NCBI RefSeq assembly: GCF_040939455.1
Contig: NC_134108.1
Location: 88,766,001-88,830,000 of the forward strand
From: Microcebus murinus
Taxonomy: Eukaryota; Chordata; Mammalia; Primates; Cheirogaleidae
Reading direction: 5' to 3'
DNA: 64,000 nucleotides
The notes under the pieces were generated by a model. That model was not told the origin of the DNA. It saw only the letters and a list, made by a program, of their open reading frames with translations, and ran no database searches. Positions 37,590 to 48,037 of this stretch are shown here, in pieces. The first letter of the stretch is position 1, and the number at the start of each line of letters is the position of its first letter. A program made the translations under genes and the position numbers.

Positions 37590-37720
37590 TTATGACTGAT
37601 TCTCTTCCTCACCATTGTATAAGCTCTTCGAATGCCTTACTCAATTTTAATCACCTTCATATTTTCAATATCCTAAACAGAGATGGGCACAAACTAAATG
37701 CAAATTAAATAAATAGTTTT
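37590..37720 (+). mobile_element. Possible L2 tail
   Basis: 'tgtataagctcttcgaatgc' and 'aactaaatgcaaattaaata' with 'aatag' loosely follow the L2 3' end. Weak match. Confidence 0.3.
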
Positions 37721-38700
37721 ATGACTCATGTGTGTAAAGTATATATACAATATTAAAATGGTTTTTTTGCTTGTGACATGTAACATCTGTCTCATTGCTT
37801 TACAGACATACTCCATATGTACACCACCTTGTAATTGGCTCCCCAGTTACTCTTATGGATTTCTTGTCTCTCCAATCAGATAGGAAGTTCCTAAAATGTT
37901 GGAGATCTTGAATTCCTCTTCTTTTGAATGGTGTTTATAAGCTAAAAACTGTAACTCTCAATACAAGCTAGGTGAATCATGTGCCTTTGTATTCTTGGTG
38001 GAATAAGTAAAAGAATAAATGACTGCTGAACCTTCTTATGTCTCTATTATGTCTGATCTTCTAAGGGAGAAGTGGAAGGGGACATTTCATGACTAGCAAT
38101 AAAGAAATTTCTCCACATAACAACGCTGAAAAAAAAACCATCTGTTTTGGAAAATTTACATTTTTAAATGTAAATTTTTGAAGTGTTCTTCAGAATGCTG
38201 TGTTATTCAAATCAACTCTCAGTTACTCAGGAGCTAATTATTCAAGCGTTGTAACTCAAGAATTCAGTTCTTATCTAAGTGGTCTCTCACTGAAGGTGAT
38301 CAAATACAAGGTTTCTAGAAAGATGCCACCCTTGTGCCCTTCTTGAAAAAAAATTATTTGAAGACAAACAGAAGAAGAAATACAATTAACAGTTCAAGAA
38401 CAGAAAAGTCAGCATAAAAGAAAAGGCCGTGAACATGGAGACCCATTAAAATCAGATATCCAAATAAGTGTAAATCTAGTTATAAAACTAGAGATTAATA
38501 TCAAAAAGAAAGGCTTCTTAAGTGAAATAAAGTCTTAGTAATAATATAGCTCTAAACCCCAAGAGTTGACTAACAAAGACAGAGAAGCAATGAGGAAAGA
38601 ATAGGAATCCTCTTAAATAAAGAGGTTTCAGAGTAAATCATTTCACTCTTGATTTTGACAGTTATAGAAAATGTTAATAAATGATTTAGTAGAACTTAAA
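37721..38700. other. Unique AT-rich sequence
   Basis: No gene. It contains a 28-base near-perfect palindrome at 38151-38178. Confidence 0.4.
38151..38178. repeat. Perfect 13-bp inverted repeat
   Basis: AAAATTTACATTT pairs with AAATGTAAATTTT around TT. AT-rich, with no flanking target duplication. Confidence 0.9.
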
Positions 38701-38714
38701 AATAATCACACATA

Positions 38715-38856
38715 GGCCAGGTGCAATGGCTCACACCTGTAATCCCAGCACTTTGAGAAGCCGAGGCAGGAGGATTACTTGAGGCCAAGAGTTCAAGACC
38801 ACCTTGAACATAGGGAGACCATCTCTCTACAGAAACTTCTAAAACCTTTTTTAGAA
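38715..38856 (+). mobile_element. Old Alu left-arm/monomer (FLAM-like)
   Basis: Only a left arm is present (ggccaggtgcaatggctcac ... gttcaagaccaccttgaaca), then an A-poor tail. Flanks aatcacacata (38704-38714) and aatcacatata (38857-38867) match at 10 of 11. The monomer therefore inserted as such and is not a broken dimer. Confidence 0.88.
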
Positions 38857-38867
38857 AATCACATATA

Positions 38868-40145
38868 AAATAAAAGGCAAGATGTATAACTTCTAAAACA
38901 TTGAGATAGTTGATTTATTCACTTATCATATGCATTTTCAGCATTATAAACTGTAACAGAGGCACTAGGAAGACTATAGAGGAAAGTGGGTGTCCATATT
39001 GATTTTTAACAACAACACAACTTCTCTTTCATTTGAGGAAATCCCCAATGTAATTAAAGGAAATACCCACGACCATTTCCAGAAAGCCTAGAACAATCCA
39101 AAAAAAAAAAAAAGGAAAATAATTCTGCATCTCTTTTTCTACTCTTTGACTTTTTACAAGTAATCAGCTGAGCTCAGCTAGCAAACCTTTTGCAGTGTTC
39201 ACCATCTGGAAATAGCAACAGAGAAGAGCTTTTCAAAATAAGAGACTTCTCATAGTCTTGAAAAGGTATTTCCCACAGAATTTGTTATCTGTTTCTGGTT
39301 CTGATGAGTATGTTAGACTGTTACCTTGACGCAGACTCCAGGAAGTTGTGCCAAATGAGAAGTCTGTCATATCAACTGTCTACATTTCTAGTTGAGGATT
39401 AATCAGACAATCCCTGGAAATTAAAATGTGGCCCATAGCAGGAGAAAAGATTCTGCCCTCATTATCTGTGGATGATTTCTTTCCCTCAAAAAGTAGGTAG
39501 GTTGTCTGAAAAGAGATATAGTTTCCAACTTCTGCCTACATTTCTGAAAGCTAGAGAAACACTTTAGCAGCTAAATCGATATGTTATCTGTGAAAGTGAG
39601 ACCAGAAAATAGTGTGGTATAATGTGGCAATTTACATCAGCCTCAGCCAAAGGTACCTTGCAAAATAAGGTGAGAAAAGAAAAAAAAAAAAAAAAAAGAA
39701 CTGATAAACACTGATAGTGAGCAAACTTATTTTATAGCATATTTTTATGGTCTTCACTTTGTAGCCATCACAACTTTTATAATTAAGTCAAAGAAAGCTC
39801 TTCCATTAAAAAACTTTTTTTGAATAGCTCTTGTGTTTACAAAAATTTTCTAGTAATAATCCCAGCAACTTCCATGCCTGAGTCCTAACCTTAGCCTCTG
39901 TACAATCATTACATGGAACAAGTTAAGGCTCCCAAGGTACAATAGAAAATAACTTTCTTTTCCCACCACTGCCATTAGAGCTTGCTCTGGGGAGCTGGTT
40001 CTTTTTTCTTTGCCATGCCCCTATAAACACTTGAGAAGTCCCCATGACTTTTTTCTTTATTCTCATAGGATAAAAATATGTGTGTGTGTGTGTGTACCCA
40101 TATAATAAAAACAAACTTACAATTTCATTTAGAGTTAAAGCTTTT
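38868..40145. other. Unique sequence with simple repeats
   Basis: Contains A-tracts at about 39101-39113 and 39681-39697 and a (TG)n run at 40079-40095. No gene recognised. Confidence 0.45.
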
Positions 40146-40157
40146 CTCACCCTCCAC

Positions 40158-40512
40158 TTGTTTTTGTTTTTTGTTTTTTTGTGTTTTTTGTTTTTGAGAC
40201 AGAGTCTCATTTTGTTGCCCAGGCTAGAGTGCCGTGCCACGTCAGCCTAGCTCACAGCAACCTCAAACTTCTGGGCTCAAGCAATCCTACTGCCTCAGCC
40301 TCCAGAGTAGCTGGGACTACGGGCAAGTGCCACCATGCCGGGCTAATTTTTTCTATATATTTTTAGTTGGCCAATTAATTTCTTTCTATTTTTTAGGAGA
40401 GACAGGGTCTTGCTCTTGTTCAGGCTGGTCTCGAAACTCCTGACCTTGAGCGATCCTCCCTCCTTGGCCTCCCAGAGTGCTAGGATTACAGGCATGAGCC
40501 ACCGCCCCTGCC
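40158..40512 (-). mobile_element. Alu SINE, lemur type, with target duplication
   Basis: Reverse dimer: a T/G-interrupted tail, 'gagacagagtctcattttgt', the right arm and the 'agttggccaattaatttctt' linker, then the left arm. The flanks ctcaccctccac (40146-40157 and 40513-40524) are identical. Confidence 0.96.
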
Positions 40513-40524
40513 CTCACCCTCCAC

Positions 40525-42754
40525 CTCTGACCGCTGCCTGCAGTTGACCCTGCTCTGGGCTGGCAGCCTGAAAAGGGGGAAAGGGGGATCTTGTGGTCAC
40601 CATCTTTTCTTTTTTCCCACCTGGCACTTCTCCTTCTCCCAGCCCCACATTAGGCTACCTCTGCCTCTTCCAGGTTGAAAGTGGGGAGACAGAGAATGAA
40701 AGAGCCAAGGAAGATCTCATTTTCATGGGCACTGCCATGGCAATATAATTTTGACGCTGTCTGACTTGGCAGATGTTTAAAGCAGGGCTTTTCTCACATA
40801 ACACACTCTGTGGATTTCTGGAAGCCCCTTGATATCCCACCACCATTGGATTTCTCACTGGTAGTTCCCTTAACATTCCAGCCACCTTCTTCTGTGACAC
40901 TCTTGGGAAAGATTCAAGATAACCTTCTTCCGACTCTTTGTGTGTGACTTGATCCAGACCAGAGGAAATACTCATGCATCTTCAGCTAGACTAACTCTGC
41001 AATGCTCTGGTCAAGGAGCATTAAAATACCAATTTCTGAGCAGGTCACTGCCATGGTATCTATAATACACCTCTTTCCTCCACAGTCACAGCCAGATAAT
41101 CATAGTCTTCAGCCATGTAGAAGATATTTTGAGGGAATAAGTTAGACAGCAGCTTTAAGAAAAGCATGTGTAGCTCTCCACAGGGGTCCACTGAAACTCT
41201 TTCCCTAAACTTGAAAAGGGAAAAAAGCACCCTCTTTCCTCCTGCCCCACATGACTGGGAAAACTGAAAACACGCTAAGGGCCCTTTCTCAAAAAATGGT
41301 CTTCAAGACTCCAACTCAACCCTTCCATATCCTTGATGAGGAAGAGACACTTGCAGTTGCTGACTGGATTTTTAATTTGTCCTTAGAAATCTTTCGTGAT
41401 GGTTTAATACCTCACCCTCAGAGGCAGAGTAGCTGGCTGCCCACACTGAAGGTGCAGCTGAAAGCGAAACTGATTTAGTTTCATTTTAAATCTTGCTTCC
41501 TATGGGAACACAGTCAATGTGGATAATGCTACGTCTACAGGATAGCCTTCCAAACATCCTTTGAAAGGACCCTCAAGTCTCTTTAGAGTGTTCAGGTACT
41601 TCATATGCATTATAGTATTTGAAATTCCTCCCTAAGATAGATAGGATGCGTACTAAATGAGCCCCTCAAAGAGGTAAAAGTAACTAGTTCGAAGCTCTGT
41701 TCTAGAAAGTTCTTCTGACCACAAATCCAGTGCCCAATGATGAGCTGAAAAAAAATTTTCAAGCAAGTAGAATTGTCTGATCAAATTGAATTAAAAGCCC
41801 AAATATTGAAGAAGATACTACCAAACCATGAAGGGCCATTAAGAAAACAATCACCACCTACCTAGTCTCATGATTCCTATCGGAAGTCTAGGTATGTGTA
41901 TTTTTAAAAAGTTTTCCAGGTAATATATATATATATATATATCTCCTTCCATTTCCTCTCCTTCCACTTCCTTCCTCCCTGCCTTCCTAACCTCACTACC
42001 TGCCCAAGAATCACTACACTAATAGGTCTGAGAAAAATGGTGGTAGTGAATTAAGACAGTTAACCAAAAACTTGTTGAGACAAAACAGTATTTGCAACCC
42101 AGAAACAACTAGTTGTTTGGATACATAGTCCATATTCACCTGCTAATCTCTTGACTTTGCCCATCACTTATTAGGTGGAAGACGTGTAGAGAATAATGAA
42201 GAACCAAAAAAAAAAAAAAAAAAAGGCCAGAGTCCATGCTATGGCCATTTATCATAATATAATTAACTATCAAGCAAGCACTTCTTAAAGTATTTCCTAA
42301 ACTAGACCAAAGATAAAGAAGTGGCTGCCTATGACCTTTCTCCTGTCCTTACATTTAATTTCCTTTTGTTTTTCCTCTTTCAATTTTTTTCCTGCCAAGT
42401 TACAGCATTAAAAGAGATTGAAGAAAGCAATTCTAGGAAATAATTTAGGTGCAAACAATTATATTTGACTTAGGGATTCTTTAACACACAAATCTTAACT
42501 CTATCAGCATATTCAGAACACACTTTGTAGCAGAAGACCCAGGAGAGAGAATGAGGAGGAGTAATTTAATTTTGTGCATGTGCAGTAGAAAGAATTTGTC
42601 AAGCTATAGGAGGATATAGGTAAAAGAGAATGATGTTGGTAATTATGCATTAAACATATAAGAATTTAATACCTGGAAATGGAACCCTGCCCTAACAGAA
42701 AATCTAAAATATGACCCACTGGCTCTGGGTTGGCAACAAGTGGAAGCTTGAAGG
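40525..42754. other. Mostly unique sequence with simple repeats and a MIR-like patch
   Basis: A (TA)n run at 41923-41942 and an A19 tract at 42206-42224. 41590-41735 has a weak MIR-like layout (cttcatatgcattatagtat ... gttcgaagctctgttctaga). The minus frame 40655-40975 (106 residues) has no domain, so no gene is called. Confidence 0.4.
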
Positions 42755-42762
42755 GCCTAGGG

Positions 42763-42960
42763 CAGGCGTCCTCAAACTATGGCCCGTGGGCCACATGCGG
42801 GTGTTTTTGCCCGTTTGTTTTTTTACTTCAAAATAAGATATGTGCAGTGTGCATAGGAATTTGTTCATAGTTTTTTTTTTTTTTTAAACTTTAGTCTGGC
42901 CCTCCAACGGTCTGAGGGACAGTGAACTGAGCCCCTGTTTAAAAAGTTTAAGGACCCCTG
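42763..42960 (+). mobile_element. hAT MITE, copy 2, with perfect 8-bp duplication
   Basis: Left end CAGGCGTCCTCAAACTATGG. The right end is complementary to CAGGGGTCCTTAAACTTTTT. gcctaggg is duplicated exactly at 42755-42762 and 42961-42968. The interior (acttcaaaataagatatgtg then 'cagtgtgcata') differs from copies 1 and 3, defining another subfamily or a different internal deletion derivative. Confidence 0.95.
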
Positions 42961-43234
42961 GCCTAGGGAGACCGTCTATGAGGGTTTGAAGGAAGTGAGG
43001 AAGATAGTGCTGGAAAATTTGGGGCACCGACATCTGTGACCATGTGGAAAATAGAAATGCTACCTAATGAATTCATGAATCTGGCTGGAGAGAGTGACAG
43101 AGAGAATGCAGAAGGTGCCAACTTGCTTCTAGTTGCCTATGACAACATGCTAGAAAAGACTGATCAATTTTAAAAAGAGCTGCTCGTTTTCTGGCAGGAT
43201 TTAGAGAAAGTATAAAGGCATGAAGAATTGCTTA

Positions 43235-43329
43235 GTTTCTAGGATGAGGGTTACCAGAAGCTGGGAAGGGTAGCAGGGAGTTGGGGGGATAAAATGGGGG
43301 TGGTTAATGGATACAAAAATATAGGTAGA
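43235..43329 (+). mobile_element. L1 3' end, left part (continues at 45684)
   Basis: 'gggttaccagaagctgggaa', 'gggtagcaggg' and 'ggttaatggatacaaaaata' match a common L1 3'-region sequence. The expected continuation (gataaacagaacaaacaata, ttgatagcacaacaaagtga) starts at 45684, beyond the retrovirus. Confidence 0.8.
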
Positions 43330-43669
43330 TGTGGGGGCTGGGCCTAGAAGAAAGGATGGATTGAAAGAACGTGTGAGCAAGGTGAATGAAGGGTCAGGAG
43401 AAAACGCCTGCCCGAAGCTGCTTGCTTGCTGAGTGCAAAGGTCAGCTGAAAACAGTTGACCTGTATGGACGTTGTTAAAGAAATTAGCAAAGGGCCCTGA
43501 CCCTTTGCATGTACGTGTCCTTGAAAATAAATTTGTGGAGGAACTTAACTGAGGAAAGCATTTTCTCCTTTAGATTTTGGTCTCTCCCCTTCTCTCTAAA
43601 CACTATGTGATTCAAGTAATTATTCCAGTCCCTCTCTACAAGCTTAGGGGCAAGAAAGTAGCTGCAACA
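43330..43669 (+). repeat. ERV 5' LTR
   Basis: About 340 bases starting TGTGGGGGCTGGGCC and ending GTAGCTGCAACA. AATAAA is at 43526-43531. A perfect 8-bp stem (gcaaaggg 43487-43494, ccctttgc 43501-43508) lies just upstream of that signal, in the expected R region. The TG...CA ends and TGTGGGG-like start agree with class II LTRs. No clear TATA box. Confidence 0.85.
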
Positions 43670-43671
43670 AG

Positions 43672-43690
43672 TGGTGACCCCAGTGTGATT
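43672..43690 (+). other. Primer-binding site, tRNA-Trp-like
   Basis: TGGTGACCCC followed by AGTGTGATT, two bases after the LTR end. It matches the complement of the tRNA-Trp 3' end at about 16 of 19 positions; the three differences fall together at positions 11-13. Most class II primate ERVs use lysine tRNA, so this is unusual. The match is from remembered tRNA sequence. Confidence 0.6.
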
Positions 43691-43979
43691 CAGGAATCCG
43701 CGTGTCCAGTGAGCATTTTCGTCGCCTGGACTACAAGGGGAATCACCCCAGTAAGGGACAGTCTCGCCCGCTGCTTTGGGAAAGGGACAGACGCAGGTAG
43801 TTCAGAAGGGGATTTCTAGGATGAAAGATCAGCGAATCTATCGCTGCACTTCTCAGTGACTCTTAAAAGCTGCTCAGTGTTGAACCAAAAGCTTTGACAG
43901 CAGCTCTTATGTGCAGTAAGACAATATTGCCCCAGGTTCCCAGATGAGGGGCACATTAGATTTAGGGCTCTGGGAGTGA

Positions 43980-44288
43980 GTAGGGAAGTATTTTAAGAAG
44001 AATCCTGGGCAGAGGAGCCTGGTGCTAACAGCTCTGACTCCCTTACATGTTCCTACAGATTTTAATCCGTTGGAACTCACGCCTCCTCCTCCTCCTCCTC
44101 CTCCACTGTCTGCTCAGCTGGAGCAGCCAGCATCCCCTACAGAGAAGGAGCAAGCGTCCTTTGTCTTAAAATTCCAGAAGCCTGAGCCATTGTCTCCTCC
44201 ACCATCGCTTTCTGTGGCTCAACAGGAGAAGCAGCTTCCTCCTCCTCTCTCTTCCAAAGCGGATCTCTATTCCTCCCCTGGTAAATAA
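43980..44288 (+). pseudogene. gag: ERV gag remnant, proline-rich segment
   Basis: After a TGA at 43977-43979 the frame is open to 44288. It encodes a short basic segment and then a proline-rich region with eight consecutive prolines (CCT repeats at 44082-44105) and repeated PPP/PSP motifs, like the linker between matrix and capsid in betaretroviral Gag. Capsid and nucleocapsid (major homology region, zinc knuckles) are missing, so a large deletion joins this to pol. Confidence 0.6.
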
Positions 44289-44339
44289 TCCACTTTTCAA
44301 CATTGTCTATGAGAGGGTCAATCTTCATGGGGATGAGAT

Positions 44340-45300
44340 TTGTTAGAACAATGGAATCTTCTAACTACCCAGCCTTTTCATTAGGGGCTACCACTCAGGT
44401 GCATCCAATACAACCCACGCCTTTACAATGGACTGCTAATTCGCCCACCTGGATATACCAGTGGCCAATTAAGCAGGACAAATTAAAACATTTAAAATCT
44501 CTTGTCCAGGACCAACTTAAAGCAGGACATATAGAACCTTCCCTGAGCCCATGGAACACTCCTGTATTCATCATACCTAAAAAGAACAGTAAGTGGCGTT
44601 TACTACAGGACCTAAGAGCTCTTAATGCTATTATAGTCCCGATGGGAGCACCACAACCCAGTCTTCCCCGGCTGTCCTTAATTCCAAGAGATTGGCCTTT
44701 GATTGTAATTGATTTAAAAAATTGGTTTTTTTAATAACTCCTCTCACGAAACAAGATCGGGAAAGATTTGCATTTTCTGTTCCCACTCACAATAATGCCC
44801 GCCTGGTCGACAGGTATCACTGGATAGTCCTTCTACAAGGAATGTTAAATAGTCCCACTATTTGTCAATATTATGTTCATCAAGCCCTACTCCCTTCTCA
44901 GCTCCAGTTCCCATCCGCTATTATCTGTCACCGTATGGGTGACGTATTATTAGCAGCTCCTACTCACGCAGAATTATTGTTTGCTCATGTGTGAACATAT
45001 GCTGCTGTCCATGGGCTGCAAATTGCCCCAGACAAAATACAACCTAGCCAACCCTGGTGCTATCTTGGTTATCTACTTTCTCGTGTGTTCTCCGTGACCT
45101 CCCAAAAAATAGCAATCTCCTTGCCTTGTACCCTGACACTACTTTCATTACAACAACTTTTGGGACATCTGACTTAGATACATCCCACTTTAAGAATTAC
45201 TAACCAACGAATATATCATCTTACTAATACATTAAAGGGTGATCCAGATCCATCTTCAGCTTTTTCACTAACATCTCTGGCATTACAGGAATTCCACACT
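44340..45300 (+). pseudogene. pol: ERV pol remnant, reverse transcriptase
   Basis: RT amino-terminal region in frame to 44734, with the conserved 'GHIEPSLSPWNTPVFIIPKK' and 'KWRLLQDLRALN' blocks of betaretroviral type. A one-base shift in a T7 run (44726-44732) moves the frame. The next segment (44722-44994) includes the catalytic box, altered to R-M-G-D instead of Y-M-D-D (44932-44943). Stops follow at 44992-44994 and 45175-45177. RNase H and integrase are not seen. The enzyme is inactive. Confidence 0.85.
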
Positions 45301-45306
45301 ATCAGT

Positions 45307-45519
45307 CAGGCGTCCTCAAACTATGGCCCGCAGGCCACATGCAGCCTGCCGAGGACATTTACCCGGCCCCACTGGGTGTTTTTGCCGCTGCTGACTGTCC
45401 TGCTTAGCAGCCAACTCTTCCCGGGCCCACAGTGCGCATGTGTGGAATGTGCACCACATTCTCCAACGGTCTGAGGGACAGTGAACTGGCCCCCTGTTTA
45501 AAAAGTTTGAGGACCCCTG
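45307..45519 (+). mobile_element. hAT MITE, copy 3, inserted in ERV pol
   Basis: Left end CAGGCGTCCTCAAACTATGG, and right end complementary to CAGGGGTCCTCAAACTTTTT. ctatcagt is duplicated exactly at 45299-45306 and 45520-45527. The interior matches copy 1 (cccacagtgcgcatgtgtgg). It interrupts pol-derived sequence, so it transposed after the retrovirus integrated. Confidence 0.95.
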
Positions 45520-45527
45520 CTATCAGT

Positions 45528-45645
45528 GAAGCCCTTAATCACTGTCAGCTGTCACACATCAACCAGACAAATACGTTCTTTTATTTATCTTTGACACCCC
45601 CATCTCCAACTGCCCTTATTGGCCAATTGACACCTCACATCACTA
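45528..45645 (+). pseudogene. pol: ERV pol continuation downstream of MITE
   Basis: Sequence collinear with pol resumes after the duplication and runs to about 45630, with no recognisable RNase H or integrase motif. A deletion junction then leads to the 3' LTR stub. Confidence 0.5.
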
Positions 45646-45677
45646 CTGAGCTCAAGAGCAAAAAAGTAGCTGCAACA
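45646..45677 (+). repeat. ERV 3' LTR stub
   Basis: The last 32 bases align with the 3' end of the 5' LTR (43638-43669) at about 25 of 32 positions, including the shared gtagctgcaaca terminus. The rest of the 3' LTR, with env and most of pol, is missing. Confidence 0.7.
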
Positions 45678-45683
45678 GTTAGA

Positions 45684-45930
45684 TAAACAGAACAAACAAT
45701 ATTTGATAGCACAACAAAGTGACTATAGTCAACAATAAATTATGGTATACTTTAAAATAAAAGAGACTTGAAATGGTTCCTAATACACACAAAAAGTGAT
45801 AAATGCTTGAGGCGATGGATATCCCAATTACACTGATTTGATTAATTTGCATTGTATGCCTCTATCAAAACATCACATGTACTCTACAAATATATACAAC
45901 TATTAATTTACCCACAATTAAAAAAAAGTT
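45684..45930 (+). mobile_element. L1 3' end, right part
   Basis: 'ttgatagcacaacaaagtga', 'gataaatgcttgaggcgatg' and 'atgtactctacaaatatata' then an A-rich tail. It continues the L1 broken at 43329. Confidence 0.85.
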
Positions 45931-46824
45931 TAATTGCTTAACTTGAAAGTAATTATTTTATTCCCAGTCTGTCTGAGGAAAATATTCTCAATGAATAACT
46001 TCAAGACAGAGATAATTCCAGGGTTCCATCAGTAAAGCATGACTTTAGGGTAAAGATTTCGAGGCATGGCTGTAAGACCATTCAGGAGTATTTAAGAATT
46101 AATAGGCACATTAAGAATGTGCCTAGTAGGACTTCAAAGAATCTTTAAGGGTACGCTCCATAGACCTTTGCAGTTAAGCAATGGGGCTTTTTAGAATCCT
46201 AAGGGCATCATTCCATCGAAGAGTCACAGCTGCTAAATGTAGAGAAGGAGCTAAGAAAGAAATATTGTTTTGGCTTTTGTCTAAAGTTTATTATAAATTG
46301 ATACCTTAAAACCCAAAAAGCTTATAAAAGAATTGTATTAGCTTAGACTGAAAGGGACAGAGACAGTTCGGACTGAAAAGACACTGCTGGATCCCAACAT
46401 TCCATGGGCAGGAAGCAGGGTGAGAAAACTGGGCTCCAAACACAGGTGACATAGAAAAGGAAGGGTTGTTTTGGCAGAACCAAAAGCCCAAAAGGATAGA
46501 GCTCAGAGCCATGGAATAGTCTTCCCTAGGAGCAAGTAAGGGCCATGATCAAGGAACTGGCAAAATGTGCTTGGCTGGACTTGACAGTTGCTGTGGACTG
46601 GTGACTGCTATGTGGCTAGCAATCCTTGAAAGAGGGTGACCTCAATAGACACTCTTATCTCTGGGCCACCATTGTGTATTGTTGGGGTTATAATACATCT
46701 CTTTAGTTCCCAGGTCTTCGGATATTAATAGAAAGTGACTGTACTTGAAGAACAGCGCTTAAGGAGCCTCATCTGTACCTTGCCCTGATTTAGAAGATGA
46801 GATCCTGGACTTTGCTCTCATAGC
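45931..46824. other. Unique sequence
   Basis: No repeat or gene recognised. Holds a perfect hairpin at 46103-46125. Confidence 0.4.
46103..46125. repeat. Perfect 10-bp hairpin, 3-base loop
   Basis: TAGGCACATT pairs with AATGTGCCTA around AAG. It is not followed by a T-run and is not interpretable as a terminator in this genome. Confidence 0.9.
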
Positions 46825-46995
46825 AGGAGGTAGCCAGGTAGTAAATATTTTAGACTTGCAGGCCATTAATGTCTCTGTCACAGCTACTTGATTCTGCAGA
46901 AAGCAGTCACAGACGATATGTAAATTAGTAGGTGTGGCTCTGTTCCAATAAAACTTTATGAAAATAAGTGCAAGGCCATAGTTTGCCAATCCCTG
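46825..46995 (+). mobile_element. hAT-Charlie-type relic, second copy
   Basis: 'aggtagtaaatattttagac', 'tgttccaataaaactttatg' and the terminal 'catagtttgccaatccctg'. Same family as 2638-2840, in the opposite orientation. The left end is decayed. Confidence 0.7.
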
Positions 46996-47100
46996 ATGTA
47001 ATGGGATGAGATTTTGGTGATCTGGAACAGAAATATTTTGCATGTGAGATTTACATTTATATGAAAATCATTTGTGACCAAAGGGTGGACTATAGCAGAT

Positions 47101-47570
47101 TAAAGATGGGCATGAAGTCTTTGACACTTCTCACTGAGAATCTAGGCAGACTCTGGGACTGCTTTGACCAATGGAATACAGCAGAAGTGACCTTGTGCTA
47201 GTGTCCTTTCCTTTAAGATACTGGCAGCTTACACATCGTGGAACTTTTGCTTTTGGAGCCTGAGCTACCATATAAGGATTCCAGCTCCCTGTTGGAGAGA
47301 CCATGTGGAGAGACCCTTTAGATTATCAGGTCAGATTATCAGAGGGAGGGGAGCCCAGCCAAGCCATTGTGGTCAAGATGACCATCTGGACCAGGCTAGT
47401 CACCAATTAAATACCACCATGTGACCTCAGTCAACACTACATAGAGCAGAAGAATCACCCAGCCAAGATCTGCTCAAATAATGACACACAAAGTCATGAG
47501 ATATGTTAAAGCAATTGTTTTGAAAGCCACTAAGTTTTGGGGTATTTTGTTACAGGAAATAGGTCAAATG
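47101..47570 (+). mobile_element. Ancient LTR (ERVL/MaLR-type)
   Basis: 'gctttgaccaatggaataca' then 'gcagaagtgacc' at the left, and 'gaaagccactaagttttggg' with 'gtattttgttacaggaaata' at the right, are the ends of this old LTR class. Confidence 0.55.
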
Positions 47571-47723
47571 TGTGTGAGCAAAACAGTTGAGGGATTATGG
47601 GGAATTTAAGTTTGGAAACTTACTTATTTTGTTTTTCATAATTTATTATATTTTTCACATTTTTAAAAATCAGCTTGAAAGTTTTCCTCCTGAACAACAA
47701 CAACAAAGCAATTGAAAGGCAAA

Positions 47724-48037
47724 AAAATCAACTGAGATGGAATTAATCAATCAGCACTTTTATGTGCACATATGGAAATAACATTCGTGGAAAATCAAGC
47801 GTGGGTTGAGGAGGAGGGGATGGGTAAATTCACACCTAGTGGGTACAGTGCACACTATCTGGGGGATGGGCACACTTATAACTTTGACTCAAATGGTACA
47901 AAAGCAATTTATGTAACCAAAACATTTGTACCCCTGCAATATTCTGAAATAAAATATGTATATCCTATTTGAAAATATAAAAAAAGAATTCCAAAAATAA
48001 AAATATAAATTATTGTAAAAAGAAACAAAAACAAAAA
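47724..48037 (+). mobile_element. 5'-truncated lineage-specific L1 3' end
   Basis: 'gggtacagtgcacactatct', 'gggggatgggcacacttata' and 'aacatttgtacccctgcaat' match the 3' end I associate with lemur L1s, followed by an A-rich tail. Flanks acaaagcaattgaaaggcaaa (47703-47723) and its right counterpart (48038-48058) match at 18 of 21, a typical L1 target duplication. The frame 47772-47972 is repeat-derived. Confidence 0.8.

Larger units (their letters stand above)
43330..45677 (+). mobile_element. Class II (betaretrovirus-like) endogenous retrovirus, heavily deleted
   Basis: Order seen: 5' LTR, primer-binding site, gag remnant, pol RT remnant, 3' LTR stub. Bounded by 6-mers ggtaga (43324-43329) and gttaga (45678-45683), 5 of 6 matching; 6-bp duplications are typical of class II ERVs. 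The flanking L1 text is collinear across it, confirming the integration site. It has no protease, integrase or env. Pol contains a hAT MITE. It is incapable of replication. Confidence 0.9.

Noticed and set aside
40655..40975. 106-residue minus frame
   Set aside because: No domain, no start context or neighbouring exon; unique but unsupported.
44022..44288. Host proline-rich protein
   Set aside because: It lies between a retroviral primer site and RT, in the position of Gag, inside LTR-bounded sequence.
46103..46125. Transcription terminator hairpin
   Set aside because: Intrinsic terminators are not expected in a mammalian genome, and there is no T-run.
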